Positions 42,126-50,775 of a stretch of DNA of 64,000 nt are shown here, piece after piece. Made by a program: the position numbers and the translations under genes. The stretch covers positions 230,602 through 294,601 of the forward strand of contig NZ_JANYMP010000012.1 in assembly GCF_025061645.1 (NCBI RefSeq), given 5' to 3'. The notes beneath the pieces are model-generated. The model saw only the letters and a list, made by a program, of their open reading frames with translations. It did no database searches and was not told the origin of the DNA. How positions within the stretch are numbered: the first letter of the stretch is position 1; each line of letters starts with the position of its first letter. Source of the stretch: Umezawaea endophytica (lineage in GTDB: Bacteria; Actinomycetota; Actinomycetes; Mycobacteriales; Pseudonocardiaceae).

Positions 42126-43660
42126 TCCAGTGTGGACAGGTCGATGGCCTCCGCGACGAAGTCGAAGCCGTCCGGCGGCACGGAGTGCGACCAGTTGAGC
42201 CAGCCACCCCGGTGCCGCAGCCTGGACGGCAGCTCGCCGTCCAGCAGCAGCGCCACGTAGCAGCCGTAGTCGATGGCGAAGCCGTCGTAGAGCGTGCCGG
42301 GGTGGTTCTTGTCGACGATGCCGCGCCGCAGCACGTGCAACAGCCTGGCGTCGTAGAGGATGTCCACCGCCGGGTGTTCCGAGCCCGCCGCGTGCTCCAG
42401 CAGGAACGTCCTCGACCGGCGCTTGCCCACCACCTCGTCGACGAGCTTGCGCAGGGTGGCGCGCGCGGTCTCGTTGGCGTCGATGGCCGTCTGCTTGTCG
42501 CGCAGGTACCAGTCGCGGGCGGCTCGGCGGACGTCCTCCAGGTCGGTCACGTCCGAGTGGGCGTACTGCGCGGCCAGCGCGGCGATGTTGATGGCGTCCC
42601 TCGGCACCCCCTCGGCCGCGCGGACCAGCTCCGCGAACGCGTTGCGCTGGAACGTCTGCTCCACGAACGCGGTGGCGTCCTTCGGCGCCGACGGGCCGAC
42701 CATGCGCACCAGCAGGTCCTTGGAGTGGTTGAAGAACAGTTGCCCGAAGAACTCCTGCGCGTCGGTGCGGGCCCGGTTGAACACCAGGAAGTCGTCCAGG
42801 CTCACGGCGGTCGCCGCGTCCGCGCCCAACTCGATGCCGATGTAGTCGCCCGCCGGGCCGGGGACGCTGAACCGGGAGCGCCGTTCGATGGCGGCGATCT
42901 TGACCGTGATGCCGGGGACGGGCAGGACGCAGCGCCGGAGGAGGTCGGCCAGCAGCGGTTGGAGGTCCAGCGGGACGCTGCTCCACTCGTCCAGGAGCAG
43001 CCACAGCCTGCGACGGCGCAGCGACCTGGTGATGCCCCGCAGGGCCCTGCTGAGCGGCCCGAACACGACGTGGTGCCGCTCCACGCCGGTGCGGCGGATC
43101 CGGTTCTCGGACGACTGGCTGTTGCGGCGCTCGGCGGTGATCTTGGCCGAGGGCGTCGGGGTGAGGTCCAGCCCGTGCCTGGTCTCGACCGACCCGGTGC
43201 GCTTGGACTCACGTTCGACCTCGCCCACCACCTCCACGGCCGTGGCCGCTTCGGCGAGCGCGTCCAGGGAGTCGAGCATGTCGTGCTCGGAGTCGACGGC
43301 GATGGTCAGCAGTTCCTCGTGGATGGCTTCGAGGGTGTCGACCAGGAGGTGGGTACCGCGCTCGGCCGCCGACGCGGAGTTGTCGGAGTGGATCCCGCCC
43401 GCTGAGCCGATGGTGCGGAGGTCCAGGTAGATGGCCAGGTCACCCGCGCGGTCGATGACGTCGCTGAGGTAGAGGAGGGCGTGCGTCTTGCCGGTGCCCC
43501 GTCTGCCGTAGAGGACCTGGTGGTCGGTGGAGTGCAGCATCGCCGAGAAGGAGCCCGCGCTGACGTAGGTCGTGGCGAGGGTGTACCGGTCGGTGTTCTC
43601 GGCTCGTCGGGGGATCCTCATCAAGGCCTGGTTCAGGTGCCGTTGCCTGTTCGTGGTCAT
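42122..43660 (-). CDS. AAA/P-loop ATPase of the ORC-CDC6/STAND-like type, accessory
   Basis: A 512-residue soluble ATPase. Walker A is VLYGRRGTGKTH (about 49-60) and a hydrophobic Walker B is LWLLLDEWSSVP (about 219-230). Residues 130-195 form a charged, low-complexity linker. The C-terminal half (VRAAEGVPRDAINIAALAAQ, then a winged-helix-like VDEVVGKRRSRTFLLEH) resembles the lid and DNA-binding part of ORC/CDC6-type AAA proteins. No partner gene is adjacent. It lies between recG/lipoproteins and pyc in a segment with repeats, where relatives usually have none. Possible roles are DNA-linked regulation, plasmid-type maintenance or defence; none is shown. Confidence 0.65.
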   Translation of the reverse strand: MTTNRQRHLNQALMRIPRRAENTDRYTLATTYVSAGSFSAMLHSTDHQVLYGRRGTGKTHALLYLSDVIDRAGDLAIYLDLRTIGSAGGIHSDNSASAAERGTHLLVDTLEAIHEELLTIAVDSEHDMLDSLDALAEAATAVEVVGEVERESKRTGSVETRHGLDLTPTPSAKITAERRNSQSSENRIRRTGVERHHVVFGPLSRALRGITRSLRRRRLWLLLDEWSSVPLDLQPLLADLLRRCVLPVPGITVKIAAIERRSRFSVPGPAGDYIGIELGADAATAVSLDDFLVFNRARTDAQEFFGQLFFNHSKDLLVRMVGPSAPKDATAFVEQTFQRNAFAELVRAAEGVPRDAINIAALAAQYAHSDVTDLEDVRRAARDWYLRDKQTAIDANETARATLRKLVDEVVGKRRSRTFLLEHAAGSEHPAVDILYDARLLHVLRRGIVDKNHPGTLYDGFAIDYGCYVALLLDGELPSRLRHRGGWLNWSHSVPPDGFDFVAEAIDLSTLD

Positions 43661-43797
43661 CGTTGTTCAGGGTGGCGTGGCGGCCTGGGTGTGGATAGCG
43701 CTTAACGGTGGATCGGGGGTTGGTGCTGGGGTGGGTTCTGTTGGGGCGGCTGTTGGGGGTGGTGCTTGGGTGGTGGGGCTTGCGTAGGTGGTCGGGG
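43661..43797. repeat. G-rich repeats upstream of the AAA ATPase
   Basis: The top strand is G/T-rich with GGTGGGG and TTGGGGG units, similar to the blocks near 7.0 and 19.7 kb. No gene is supported. Confidence 0.55.
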
Positions 43798-43916
43798 GTG
43801 GCCGATTTGACTTGGGGCCCCTAGATTTGCCCCTTCGTCGGACAATAAAGGGCAGAAGGTGAAGCTGCCGTCCGACGCAAGTTTAAGGGGCAAATCCCCC
43901 AAGTAAAATCGGCCAC
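43798..43916 (-). repeat. Element A, copy 3 (inverted)
   Basis: The element reads leftward. Its ends are GTGGCCGATTT and AAATCGGCCAC. Relative to copy 2 the outermost stem pair changed from T-A to C-G on both arms, keeping pairing, and the terminal loop differs by one base. The rest is nearly identical. Confidence 0.85.
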
Positions 43917-44051
43917 GTGGTTAAGCGCATGAGCGTTGGTGGTCGGCAGTAAAAGCGAGTTGGTTGGTGCTTGGGTTTGATGTTTTTGCTATGGAGGTGA
44001 CCGGCGTGGGAGTGGCGCTATGTGTGCCTGTTCGGCATCCACATTCCCCCG
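43917..44051. other. Spacer between elements A and B
   Basis: About 135 bases of lower-GC sequence (for example GGTTTGATGTTTTTGC). No gene or known signal was recognised. Confidence 0.4.
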
Positions 44052-44158
44052 GCCGCCCCGATCCTAAGCGCCCTCATTTCGCTTTTCGTTTGTCAAGGCA
44101 TCTTTCCCGCCTTGACAAACGAAAAGCGAAATAGAGACAATTAGCGAATCGGGGTGGC
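44052..44158 (-). repeat. Element B, copy 2 (inverted, alternative stem sequence)
   Basis: A perfect 24-bp stem (44076-44099 with 44109-44132) encloses ATCTTTCCC. Outer arms GCCGCCCCGAT and ATCGGGGTGGC pair with one mismatch. The loop, inner stem and flanks match copy 1 in reverse complement; the middle ~16 bp of the stem (ATTTCGCTTTTCG...) is unrelated to copy 1. Confidence 0.85.
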
Positions 44159-44167
44159 GAACGACCC

Positions 44168-45445
44168 TCAAGCTTCCTTCGGCTTCTTCTGAATGGGCAA
44201 CTTCGCCGTAGGCGCATCCGCAGGACCGGCCTTCACCCCGTTGCTCGGCTTCGGCTCCACCTTGCCCGCTTCCACCTTCCCCGCCACCGGCCGAGCCCCA
44301 GGACGTGACCCCGGCCCAGCCCCCTCCGCAGCCTTCTTCACCGCACCAGCACGAGGATCATCCGGCAACGGCCCCAGCACCGAAACGGCCTGCAAAACCG
44401 CCGCCTGAGCTGCCGCGAACTGCTCCGTCAACGACTGGTGCATGGTCCGCAACGCGGTAACCCGCTCATCAGCCTCGGACACCCGCTTACCCGCGTGCTC
44501 ATCGGCTTCCCGGACCGTCTTGTCCGCCTTCGCCGTGGCCTCGGTCGTCAACTGCTCGACCTTCGCCAAGGCCTCCGACTCCAACTCGGCCAGGAGCTTC
44601 TCCGACTCGGCCTTCTTCGTCGCGAGGGTCTCGGTCAGCTTCTTCTCTTCCGCTACGCGCTTCGCCTCGGTGTCCGTGCGGATCTTCTCGGCGGCCTGCT
44701 TGGCGTCCACGACGTGCTGCTCGTGCTCCTTCTTGAGCTTCGCGCGCAGGTCGTCGTATTCCTTGTCCAGGTCGTCGTGGTACTTCTTGTACTTCTGCTC
44801 CAGTGCGGCCCTGGTCTTCTCCAGGTCGGCGGCCTTGGTGTCGTACTCGGTGGTGACGCGTTCGGTTTCCGCGCGGTTTTCCGCGAGCAGTGCGTTGTGC
44901 TCCGCTGTCTGCTTCGTGCGGAGTTCCTGGATCTCGTTCTCGAGTTCGGCCTTGCGGGCGTCGAACTTCTTGTCCAGTTCGATGCGGTGCTGCTGGTGCT
45001 GCTGCTCCAACTGCCTGCGCCGGTCGTCGGTCTCGGCGTTCTTCCGCTGGTGCAGGGCCTTCTGCTCGGCCGCGAAGCGGTCGGCCTCGGCGCGGGTGTT
45101 GTTGGCGTGGTCGATGGCCGCCTTGCGGATGTCGGCGATCTCCTCCTCGGCCAGGCCCATCATGATGCGGACGCGCTCGGTGACGTTGGAGGCGCTGATG
45201 GGGCTGGCGGCCAGGCTGGAGAGTTGTGCCTTGACCTTGTCCAGCTCGGCTCTCGTGCCCGCCACGACCTTGGACAGCTCGGCCACCTGCGCGGCGGCGG
45301 CGTCACGGCTGCGGCTGGCGTTCTTGAGGTCGAACTCCAGTCTCGTGACGCGTTCGTTGACCTGACGCTGGTTGTAACCGCGCAGGACGACGTCGAAGTG
45401 AGCTGTGCGGGCAGCAGTCTGCCCATTCCCATCGGGCCCGGCCAT
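44168..45445 (-). CDS. Long coiled-coil protein with DivIVA-like N-terminus
   Basis: A 425-residue protein. The N-terminus HFDVVLRGYNQRQVNERV resembles the DivIVA domain (short membrane-binding start). Residues about 30-350 are an almost unbroken coiled coil rich in Glu/Lys/Ala (RIMMGLAEEEIADIRKA, KYHDDLDKEYDDLRAKLKK), and the last ~70 residues are a disordered Pro/Ala/Gly/Lys tail. Such proteins (Scy/FilP/Wag31 relatives) scaffold polar growth or cytoskeletal structures. ATG 45445 fits the domain start; the frame extends to 45547 without DivIVA sequence. No strong ribosome site. It is transcribed towards the repeat island. Confidence 0.8.
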   Translation of the reverse strand: MAGPDGNGQTAARTAHFDVVLRGYNQRQVNERVTRLEFDLKNASRSRDAAAAQVAELSKVVAGTRAELDKVKAQLSSLAASPISASNVTERVRIMMGLAEEEIADIRKAAIDHANNTRAEADRFAAEQKALHQRKNAETDDRRRQLEQQHQQHRIELDKKFDARKAELENEIQELRTKQTAEHNALLAENRAETERVTTEYDTKAADLEKTRAALEQKYKKYHDDLDKEYDDLRAKLKKEHEQHVVDAKQAAEKIRTDTEAKRVAEEKKLTETLATKKAESEKLLAELESEALAKVEQLTTEATAKADKTVREADEHAGKRVSEADERVTALRTMHQSLTEQFAAAQAAVLQAVSVLGPLPDDPRAGAVKKAAEGAGPGSRPGARPVAGKVEAGKVEPKPSNGVKAGPADAPTAKLPIQKKPKEA

Positions 45446-45829
45446 ATGGGCAACACTACCGAGGTTTCCGACCGGTAAGTCACCTGAAGCGGCGAATCCC
45501 ACCGCATCAGCGCAACGTCGTGGGTACCGCCGTGAAGAGGGCCACACCTACTGCATTCGACGCAACCTCGGGCGGTTCCGGTTACCGGGGGTGAAGGCGC
45601 TGTGATCGGGCGCTAACGTCGCTGGTCCTCGCGGGGGCTGCGCCGGAGGCTCGGCTGCGGCACACTCTTCGACCATGCCCCCAGCTCACGGCGGGGGCGA
45701 TCGGACGACTTGACCGTGCCGCGAACCGATCAGGATGACGTCCGTCACGTGAGATGGAACTCCCGAGGGGCGGGAAGCGCACGGTAACGTTCCGACGACC
45801 CAGTCGAGTTACCGGGAGGGAACGCCGCT
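45446..45829. other. Intergenic region between the coiled-coil gene and pyc
   Basis: About 380 bases containing the divergent promoters. A candidate pyc promoter is TTGACC at 45710-45715 with CAGGAT at 45731-45736, but the 15-bp spacing is short. ATCGGGCGCTAACGT near 45605 resembles the sequence before coaD. GGGAGGGA near 45814 is the pyc ribosome site. No gene is supported. Confidence 0.45.
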
Positions 45830-48800
45830 ATGTTCCGCAAGGTGCTTGTCGCGAACCGCGGCGAGATCGCGATCCGGGCGTTTCGTGCCGCCTACGAGCT
45901 GGGCTCGGGGACGGTCGCCGTCTTCCCGCACGAGGACCGGAATTCGCTGCACCGGCTGAAGGCCGACGAGTCGTACCAGATCGGCGACGCGGGCCACCCG
46001 GTCCGCGCCTACCTGTCGGTCGAGGAGATCATCAAGGCCGCGCGCAAGGCGGGCGCCGACGCGGTCTACCCCGGTTACGGCTTCCTGTCGGAGAACCCCG
46101 AGCTGTCGCAGGCGTGCAAGGACGCGGGCATCACGTTCGTGGGACCGCCGACCGAGGTGCTGGAGCTGACCGGCAACAAGGCGCGCGCCATCGCCGCCGC
46201 CCGTGAGGCCGGCCTGCCGGTGCTGGAGTCCTCCGCGCCGTCGGCCGACCTGGACGAGCTGCTGGCCGCCGCCGAGGGCATCAACTTCCCCGTGTTCGTG
46301 AAGGCCGTCGCCGGTGGTGGTGGCCGCGGCATGCGCCGGGTCGAGGACCCGTCGGCGCTGCGCGAGTCGCTGGAAGCGGCGATGCGCGAGGCCGAGTCGG
46401 CGTTCGGCGACCCGACCATGTTCATCGAGCAGGCCGTGGTCGAGCCCCGCCACATCGAGGTGCAGATCCTCGCCGACGGCGAGGGCAACGTGATTCACCT
46501 GTTCGAGCGTGACTGCTCGGTGCAGCGGCGCCACCAGAAGGTCATCGAGATCGCGCCCGCGCCGAACCTGGCGCCGGAGATCCGCGACCGGATGTGCGCC
46601 CACGCCGTCGCGTTCGCCCGGCACATCGGCTACCGCAACGCGGGCACGGTCGAGTTCCTGCTCGACCCGAACGGCAACTACGTCTTCATCGAGATGAACC
46701 CGCGCATCCAGGTCGAGCACACGGTCACCGAGGAGGTGACCGACGTCGACCTGGTCCAGTCGCAGATGCTCATCGCGAGCGGCAAGACCCTCGCCGACCT
46801 CGGCCTGAGCCAGGAGACCGTGCAGCTCCGCGGCGCCGCGCTCCAGTGCCGCATCACCACCGAGGACCCGGCGAACGGCTTCCGCCCGGACACCGGCGTG
46901 ATCAGCGCCTACCGCTCGCCGGGCGGCTCCGGCATCCGGCTGGACGGCGGCACGATCGGCGCGGGCACGGCCATCGGCGCGCACTTCGACTCGATGCTGG
47001 TGAAGCTCACCTGCCGCGGCCGGACGTTCGCCGCCGCCGTGGCCCGCTCCCGCCGCGCGGTCGCCGAGTTCCGCATCCGCGGCGTGTCCACGAACATCCC
47101 GTTCCTCCAGGCGGTGCTGGACGACCCGGACTTCTACGAGGGCCGCGTCACCACGTCGTTCATCGAGAAGCGCCCGCACCTGCTGACCGCCCGGCACTCC
47201 GCCGACCGCGGCACCAGGATCCTGACGTACCTGGCCGACGTGACGGTGAACAAGCCGAACGGCGAGCGCCCGGCGAGCATCGACCCGCGCGACAAGCTGC
47301 CGGTCGTCGACCTCAACGCCGAGCCGGTGCCCGGTTCGCGGCAGCGGCTCGCCGAGCTGGGCCCGGAGGGCTTCGCCGCGTGGCTGCGCAACAGCCGCGC
47401 GGTCGGCGTCACCGACACCACGTTCCGCGACGCCCACCAGTCGCTGCTGGCCACCCGCGTCCGCACGAAGGACCTGCTGGCCGTGGCCCCGCACGTGGCC
47501 CGGCTGACGCCGGAGCTGCTGTCGCTGGAGGCGTGGGGCGGCGCGACGTACGACGTGGCGCTGCGGTTCCTCGCGGAGGACCCGTGGGAGCGGCTCGCGC
47601 AGCTCCGCGAGGCCGTGCCGAACATCAACCTCCAGATGCTGCTGCGCGGTCGCAACACCGTGGGCTACACGCCGTACCCGGCCGAGGTGACGTCGGCGTT
47701 CGTGGAGGAGGCGACGAAGACCGGCATCGACATCTTCCGGATCTTCGACGCGCTCAACGACGTGGAGCAGATGCGACCCGCGATCGAGGCCGTGCGCGAG
47801 ACCGGGACGGCGCTGGCCGAGGTGGCGCTCTGCTACACCTCGGACCTGTCGGACCCGGACGAGCGCCTCTACACGCTCGACTACTACCTCAAGCTGGCCG
47901 AGCAGATCGTCGCGGCGGGCGCGCACGTGCTGTGCGTCAAGGACATGGCCGGGCTGCTCCGCGCGCCCGCCGCGTCCCGGCTGATCACGGCTCTGCGCAA
48001 GGAGTTCGACCTCCCCGTCCACCTGCACACCCACGACACGGCGGGCGGCCAGCTCGCCACGTACCTGGCCGCGATCCAGGCCGGGGTGGACGCGGTGGAC
48101 GGCGCGTCGGCGTCGATGGCGGGCACGACGTCGCAGCCCGCGCTGTCGTCGATCGTCGCCGCGACCGACCACACCGAGCGCGCCACCGGGCTGGACCTGG
48201 AGGCCGTGTGCGACCTGGAGCCGTACTGGGAGGCGACCAGGCGGGTCTACGCGCCGTTCGAGTCGGGCCTGCCCGCGCCGACCGGCCGCGTCTACAAGCA
48301 CGAGATCCCCGGCGGCCAGCTCTCGAACCTGCGCACGCAGGCCGTGGCGCTCGGCCTCGGCCAGCGGTTCGAGGACATCGAGGCCGTGTACGCGGCGGCG
48401 GACCGGATGCTCGGCCACCTGGTGAAGGTGACGCCGTCGTCCAAGGTCGTCGGCGACCTCGCGCTGCACCTCGTCGGCGCGGGTGTCACGCCCGCCGAGT
48501 TCGAGGCGGACCCCGGCCGGTTCGACATCCCGGCCTCGGTGATCGGCTTCCTGCACGGCGAGCTGGGCGACCCGCCCGGCGGCTGGCCGGAGCCGTTCCG
48601 CACCAAGGCGCTGAAGGGCCGCTCCGCGCCGAAGGGCGTCGAGGAGCTGTCCGAGGAGGACCAGAAGGGGCTCGCGGAGAACCGCCGCGGCACGCTGAAC
48701 CGGCTGCTGTTCCCGGCGCCGACCAAGGAGTACCTGGCGCACCGCGAGGCGTACGGCGACACGAGCGTCCTGCGCAGCAAGGACTTCTTCTACGGCCTCA

Positions 48801-49207
48801 AGCCGGGCGAGGAGTACTCGGTCGACCTGGAGCCGGGCGTGCGGCTGCTGATCGGCCTGGAGGCCATCGGCGAGGCGGACGAGCGCGGCATGCGCACCGT
48901 CATGGCCACCCTGAACGGGCAGTTGCGCCCGATCTCGGTGCGCGACCGGTCCATCGCGGCGGAGATCCCCGCCGCCGAGAAGGCCGACCGCTCCAACCCG
49001 GACCACGTGGCCGCGCCGTTCGCGGGCGTCGTCACGCCGTCCGTCGCCGAGGGCGACGTCGTCGAGGCCGGTCAGACGGTCGCGACGATCGAGGCGATGA
49101 AGATGGAGGCCTCCATCACCGCAGCCAAGGCGGGCACGGTCGCGCGCCTCGCGGTGCGGGCGGTGCAGCAGGTCGAGGGTGGGGACCTGCTGATCGTCCT
49201 CCAGTAG
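45830..49207 (+). CDS. pyc: Pyruvate carboxylase
   Basis: Carboxylates pyruvate to oxaloacetate to refill the TCA cycle. The 1125-residue single-chain enzyme has the biotin carboxylase domain (KVLVANRGEIAIRAFRAAYE, VKAVAGGGGRGMRRV, FIEMNPRIQVEHTVTEEVT), the carboxyltransferase domain (DTTFRDAHQSLLATRVRTKD, DIFRIFDALNDVEQM), and a C-terminal biotinyl domain with EAMKMEASI near residue 1090. ATG 45830 follows GGGAGGGA. A strong hairpin terminator follows the stop. Confidence 0.98.
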   Translation: MFRKVLVANRGEIAIRAFRAAYELGSGTVAVFPHEDRNSLHRLKADESYQIGDAGHPVRAYLSVEEIIKAARKAGADAVYPGYGFLSENPELSQACKDAGITFVGPPTEVLELTGNKARAIAAAREAGLPVLESSAPSADLDELLAAAEGINFPVFVKAVAGGGGRGMRRVEDPSALRESLEAAMREAESAFGDPTMFIEQAVVEPRHIEVQILADGEGNVIHLFERDCSVQRRHQKVIEIAPAPNLAPEIRDRMCAHAVAFARHIGYRNAGTVEFLLDPNGNYVFIEMNPRIQVEHTVTEEVTDVDLVQSQMLIASGKTLADLGLSQETVQLRGAALQCRITTEDPANGFRPDTGVISAYRSPGGSGIRLDGGTIGAGTAIGAHFDSMLVKLTCRGRTFAAAVARSRRAVAEFRIRGVSTNIPFLQAVLDDPDFYEGRVTTSFIEKRPHLLTARHSADRGTRILTYLADVTVNKPNGERPASIDPRDKLPVVDLNAEPVPGSRQRLAELGPEGFAAWLRNSRAVGVTDTTFRDAHQSLLATRVRTKDLLAVAPHVARLTPELLSLEAWGGATYDVALRFLAEDPWERLAQLREAVPNINLQMLLRGRNTVGYTPYPAEVTSAFVEEATKTGIDIFRIFDALNDVEQMRPAIEAVRETGTALAEVALCYTSDLSDPDERLYTLDYYLKLAEQIVAAGAHVLCVKDMAGLLRAPAASRLITALRKEFDLPVHLHTHDTAGGQLATYLAAIQAGVDAVDGASASMAGTTSQPALSSIVAATDHTERATGLDLEAVCDLEPYWEATRRVYAPFESGLPAPTGRVYKHEIPGGQLSNLRTQAVALGLGQRFEDIEAVYAAADRMLGHLVKVTPSSKVVGDLALHLVGAGVTPAEFEADPGRFDIPASVIGFLHGELGDPPGGWPEPFRTKALKGRSAPKGVEELSEEDQKGLAENRRGTLNRLLFPAPTKEYLAHREAYGDTSVLRSKDFFYGLKPGEEYSVDLEPGVRLLIGLEAIGEADERGMRTVMATLNGQLRPISVRDRSIAAEIPAAEKADRSNPDHVAAPFAGVVTPSVAEGDVVEAGQTVATIEAMKMEASITAAKAGTVARLAVRAVQQVEGGDLLIVLQ

Positions 49208-49217
49208 ACGTCCGACA

Positions 49218-49265
49218 CCGACGGGTGTCCTCCGCCGCACCGAGCAGCGGAGGGCACCCGTTCGG
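49218..49265 (+). terminator. Terminator after pyc
   Basis: An 18-bp stem (49218-49235 with 49247-49265) with one bulge and one G-T pair, 10 bp after the stop. Confidence 0.75.
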
Positions 49266-49368
49266 CTGCTCCAGGCGTGTGGCGTCGCTGGCCCGTCCGG
49301 GTCACGCGCCGGGAAACGGCCTTGGCGACCACCAGCATGGGGTGCTCCCCACCGCTAGGAGCCCCGTC

Positions 49369-50172
49369 TTGGACGAAGCCGTTCGCCGCGACCCGCCACT
49401 CAGCCCGAACGACGAAGAACTCCGCGAACTGCTGCGCGACGAGTTCGCCGCCCGCTGGCCCGACTCCCCGAGAGCGCTCGACGTGGTCGACCGCTACGCC
49501 CTGATCCCGGTCGGCTCGCTGCTGCGCTCGCTGCTGGTGCTGCGCGCCGCGCTGGCCGTCGGCGGCGACCTGCACCGCGTCCTGCCCGCCGCGATCGGCG
49601 TCGAGTGCCTGCACGTCGGCAGCCTCGTCCACGAGGGCCTGCTGGGTCGTGACGACGTGCGGCACGGCCGGGTCGCCGTGCACCGCCGCTTCGGCCCGGA
49701 ACGCGCGATCGTCGCCGCGAACTCCCTCCACTTCCGCGGGTTCGGCCTGATCGAGGAGTGCCGCGACCGCGGCGCCACCGCCGACCAGGTCGCCGAGGCC
49801 ACCCGGATCCAGGCCGACGCCGGCGTGCAGGCCAGTCGCGGCGCGGAACTGGCCCTCGCGCTGGCCGGGGATTCCACGCACGCCCCGGCGGAATACCTGC
49901 GGATCGCGAAGCTCAGGACCGCGGTCCTCCCGGCGGCCTGCCGCATCGGCGCGGTGCTCGGCGGAGCCACCCCGGAGCAGACGAAGGCGCTCGCCGGATT
50001 CGGCGAAAACCTAGGCATGGCAACACATCTGAGCACCAACGCCAAGCCCGCGCGCCTGCCGTCGGTGGAGCGGCTGGTGCAGCAGTACGGGGGTCGCGCG
50101 CGCCGAAAGCTGCGTCGGTTGCCGGTCGGTGCCAGCCGGGACCGCCTGGCGCAGTTGACCAAGTTGTGCTGA
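49369..50172 (+). CDS. Polyprenyl-synthetase-like pseudoenzyme
   Basis: A 267-residue protein with the all-helical isoprenyl diphosphate synthase fold. Family landmarks are ECLHVGSLVHEG, HRRFGPERAIVAANSLHFRG, and a strong C-terminal match EYLRIAKLRTAVLPAACRIG with GAVLGGATPEQTKALAGFGE. Both Asp-rich motifs that bind Mg-diphosphate are gone: the first site reads HEGLLG instead of DDxxD, and the second reads STNAK after GENLGMATHL. Catalysis by the usual mechanism is therefore unlikely. Start is TTG 49369, with AGGAG 7 nt upstream. It could be a regulatory or prenyl-binding protein. Confidence 0.72.
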   Translation: MDEAVRRDPPLSPNDEELRELLRDEFAARWPDSPRALDVVDRYALIPVGSLLRSLLVLRAALAVGGDLHRVLPAAIGVECLHVGSLVHEGLLGRDDVRHGRVAVHRRFGPERAIVAANSLHFRGFGLIEECRDRGATADQVAEATRIQADAGVQASRGAELALALAGDSTHAPAEYLRIAKLRTAVLPAACRIGAVLGGATPEQTKALAGFGENLGMATHLSTNAKPARLPSVERLVQQYGGRARRKLRRLPVGASRDRLAQLTKLC

Positions 50173-50193
50173 TGCTGTGAGAACCTCGCGGAC

Positions 50194-50730
50194 ATGGACG
50201 ACCGCTACCAGACGATCGCTGACATCGAAGCGACCGAGCAGGAGGCCCCGCACCTGGCCCAGGAGGTGGTCGACTGGCTGGTCGAGACGGGTGTGGTGGT
50301 GAAGGAGCGGACCAACTGCGCGTGTGGCATCGGTCACGCGCCCGGCCCGAACTTCGACCGCGCCGTCGTCAACGGCGACGACGGACTGCGCACGCTGGCC
50401 TGGAACGGCCTGCGCGTGGAGGTCGGCCGCGCCGTCTACTACGCCAAAGCGCCTGATCAGGCCATCTTCTGCCCGCACTGCGAAGCCGAGATCGACCTCG
50501 ACCGGATCGCCGACGCGTTCGAGGAGTGGCAGCACGGCGCCGACGGCACCCGCCCGTGCCCCATCTGCACCAGGGAACTGGATCCGAACGGCTGGCGTTG
50601 GGAACCACCGTGGGGCTTCGGCGCGCTGGGACTGACGTTCTGGAACTGGCCGCCGCTGCGCCCGGAGTTCGTCCTTGAGCTGTCGGCCCGCCTCGGTCAC
50701 CGGACCGTCCTGGTCGCCGACAAGCTCTGA
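50194..50730 (+). CDS. Unrecognised zinc-ribbon-like protein
   Basis: The 178-residue soluble protein was not assigned to a named family. It has an acidic N-terminal helix (ADIEATEQEAPHLAQEVVDW), CACGIGHAPGPNF, then two Cys pairs, IFCPHCEAEIDLD and RPCPICTRELDP, spaced like a zinc ribbon, and an aromatic C-terminus (WRWEPPWGFGALGLTFWNWP). The layout suggests a small metal-binding scaffold. It starts 21 bp after the polyprenyl-synthetase-like gene and may be co-transcribed. Confidence 0.75.
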   Translation: MDDRYQTIADIEATEQEAPHLAQEVVDWLVETGVVVKERTNCACGIGHAPGPNFDRAVVNGDDGLRTLAWNGLRVEVGRAVYYAKAPDQAIFCPHCEAEIDLDRIADAFEEWQHGADGTRPCPICTRELDPNGWRWEPPWGFGALGLTFWNWPPLRPEFVLELSARLGHRTVLVADKL

Positions 50731-50775
50731 GGCCAATTCAGTGTGACTATGGCCTGGCGGAACGGTGGAGGTGCC

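Noticed and set aside
45809..49240. A 1143-codon minus-strand open frame opposite pyc, and similar long antisense frames opposite leuB, ppk, recG and others
   Set aside because: They mirror GC-rich genes, have Arg/Gly/Ala/His-rich composition without family motifs, and overlap unambiguous genes.
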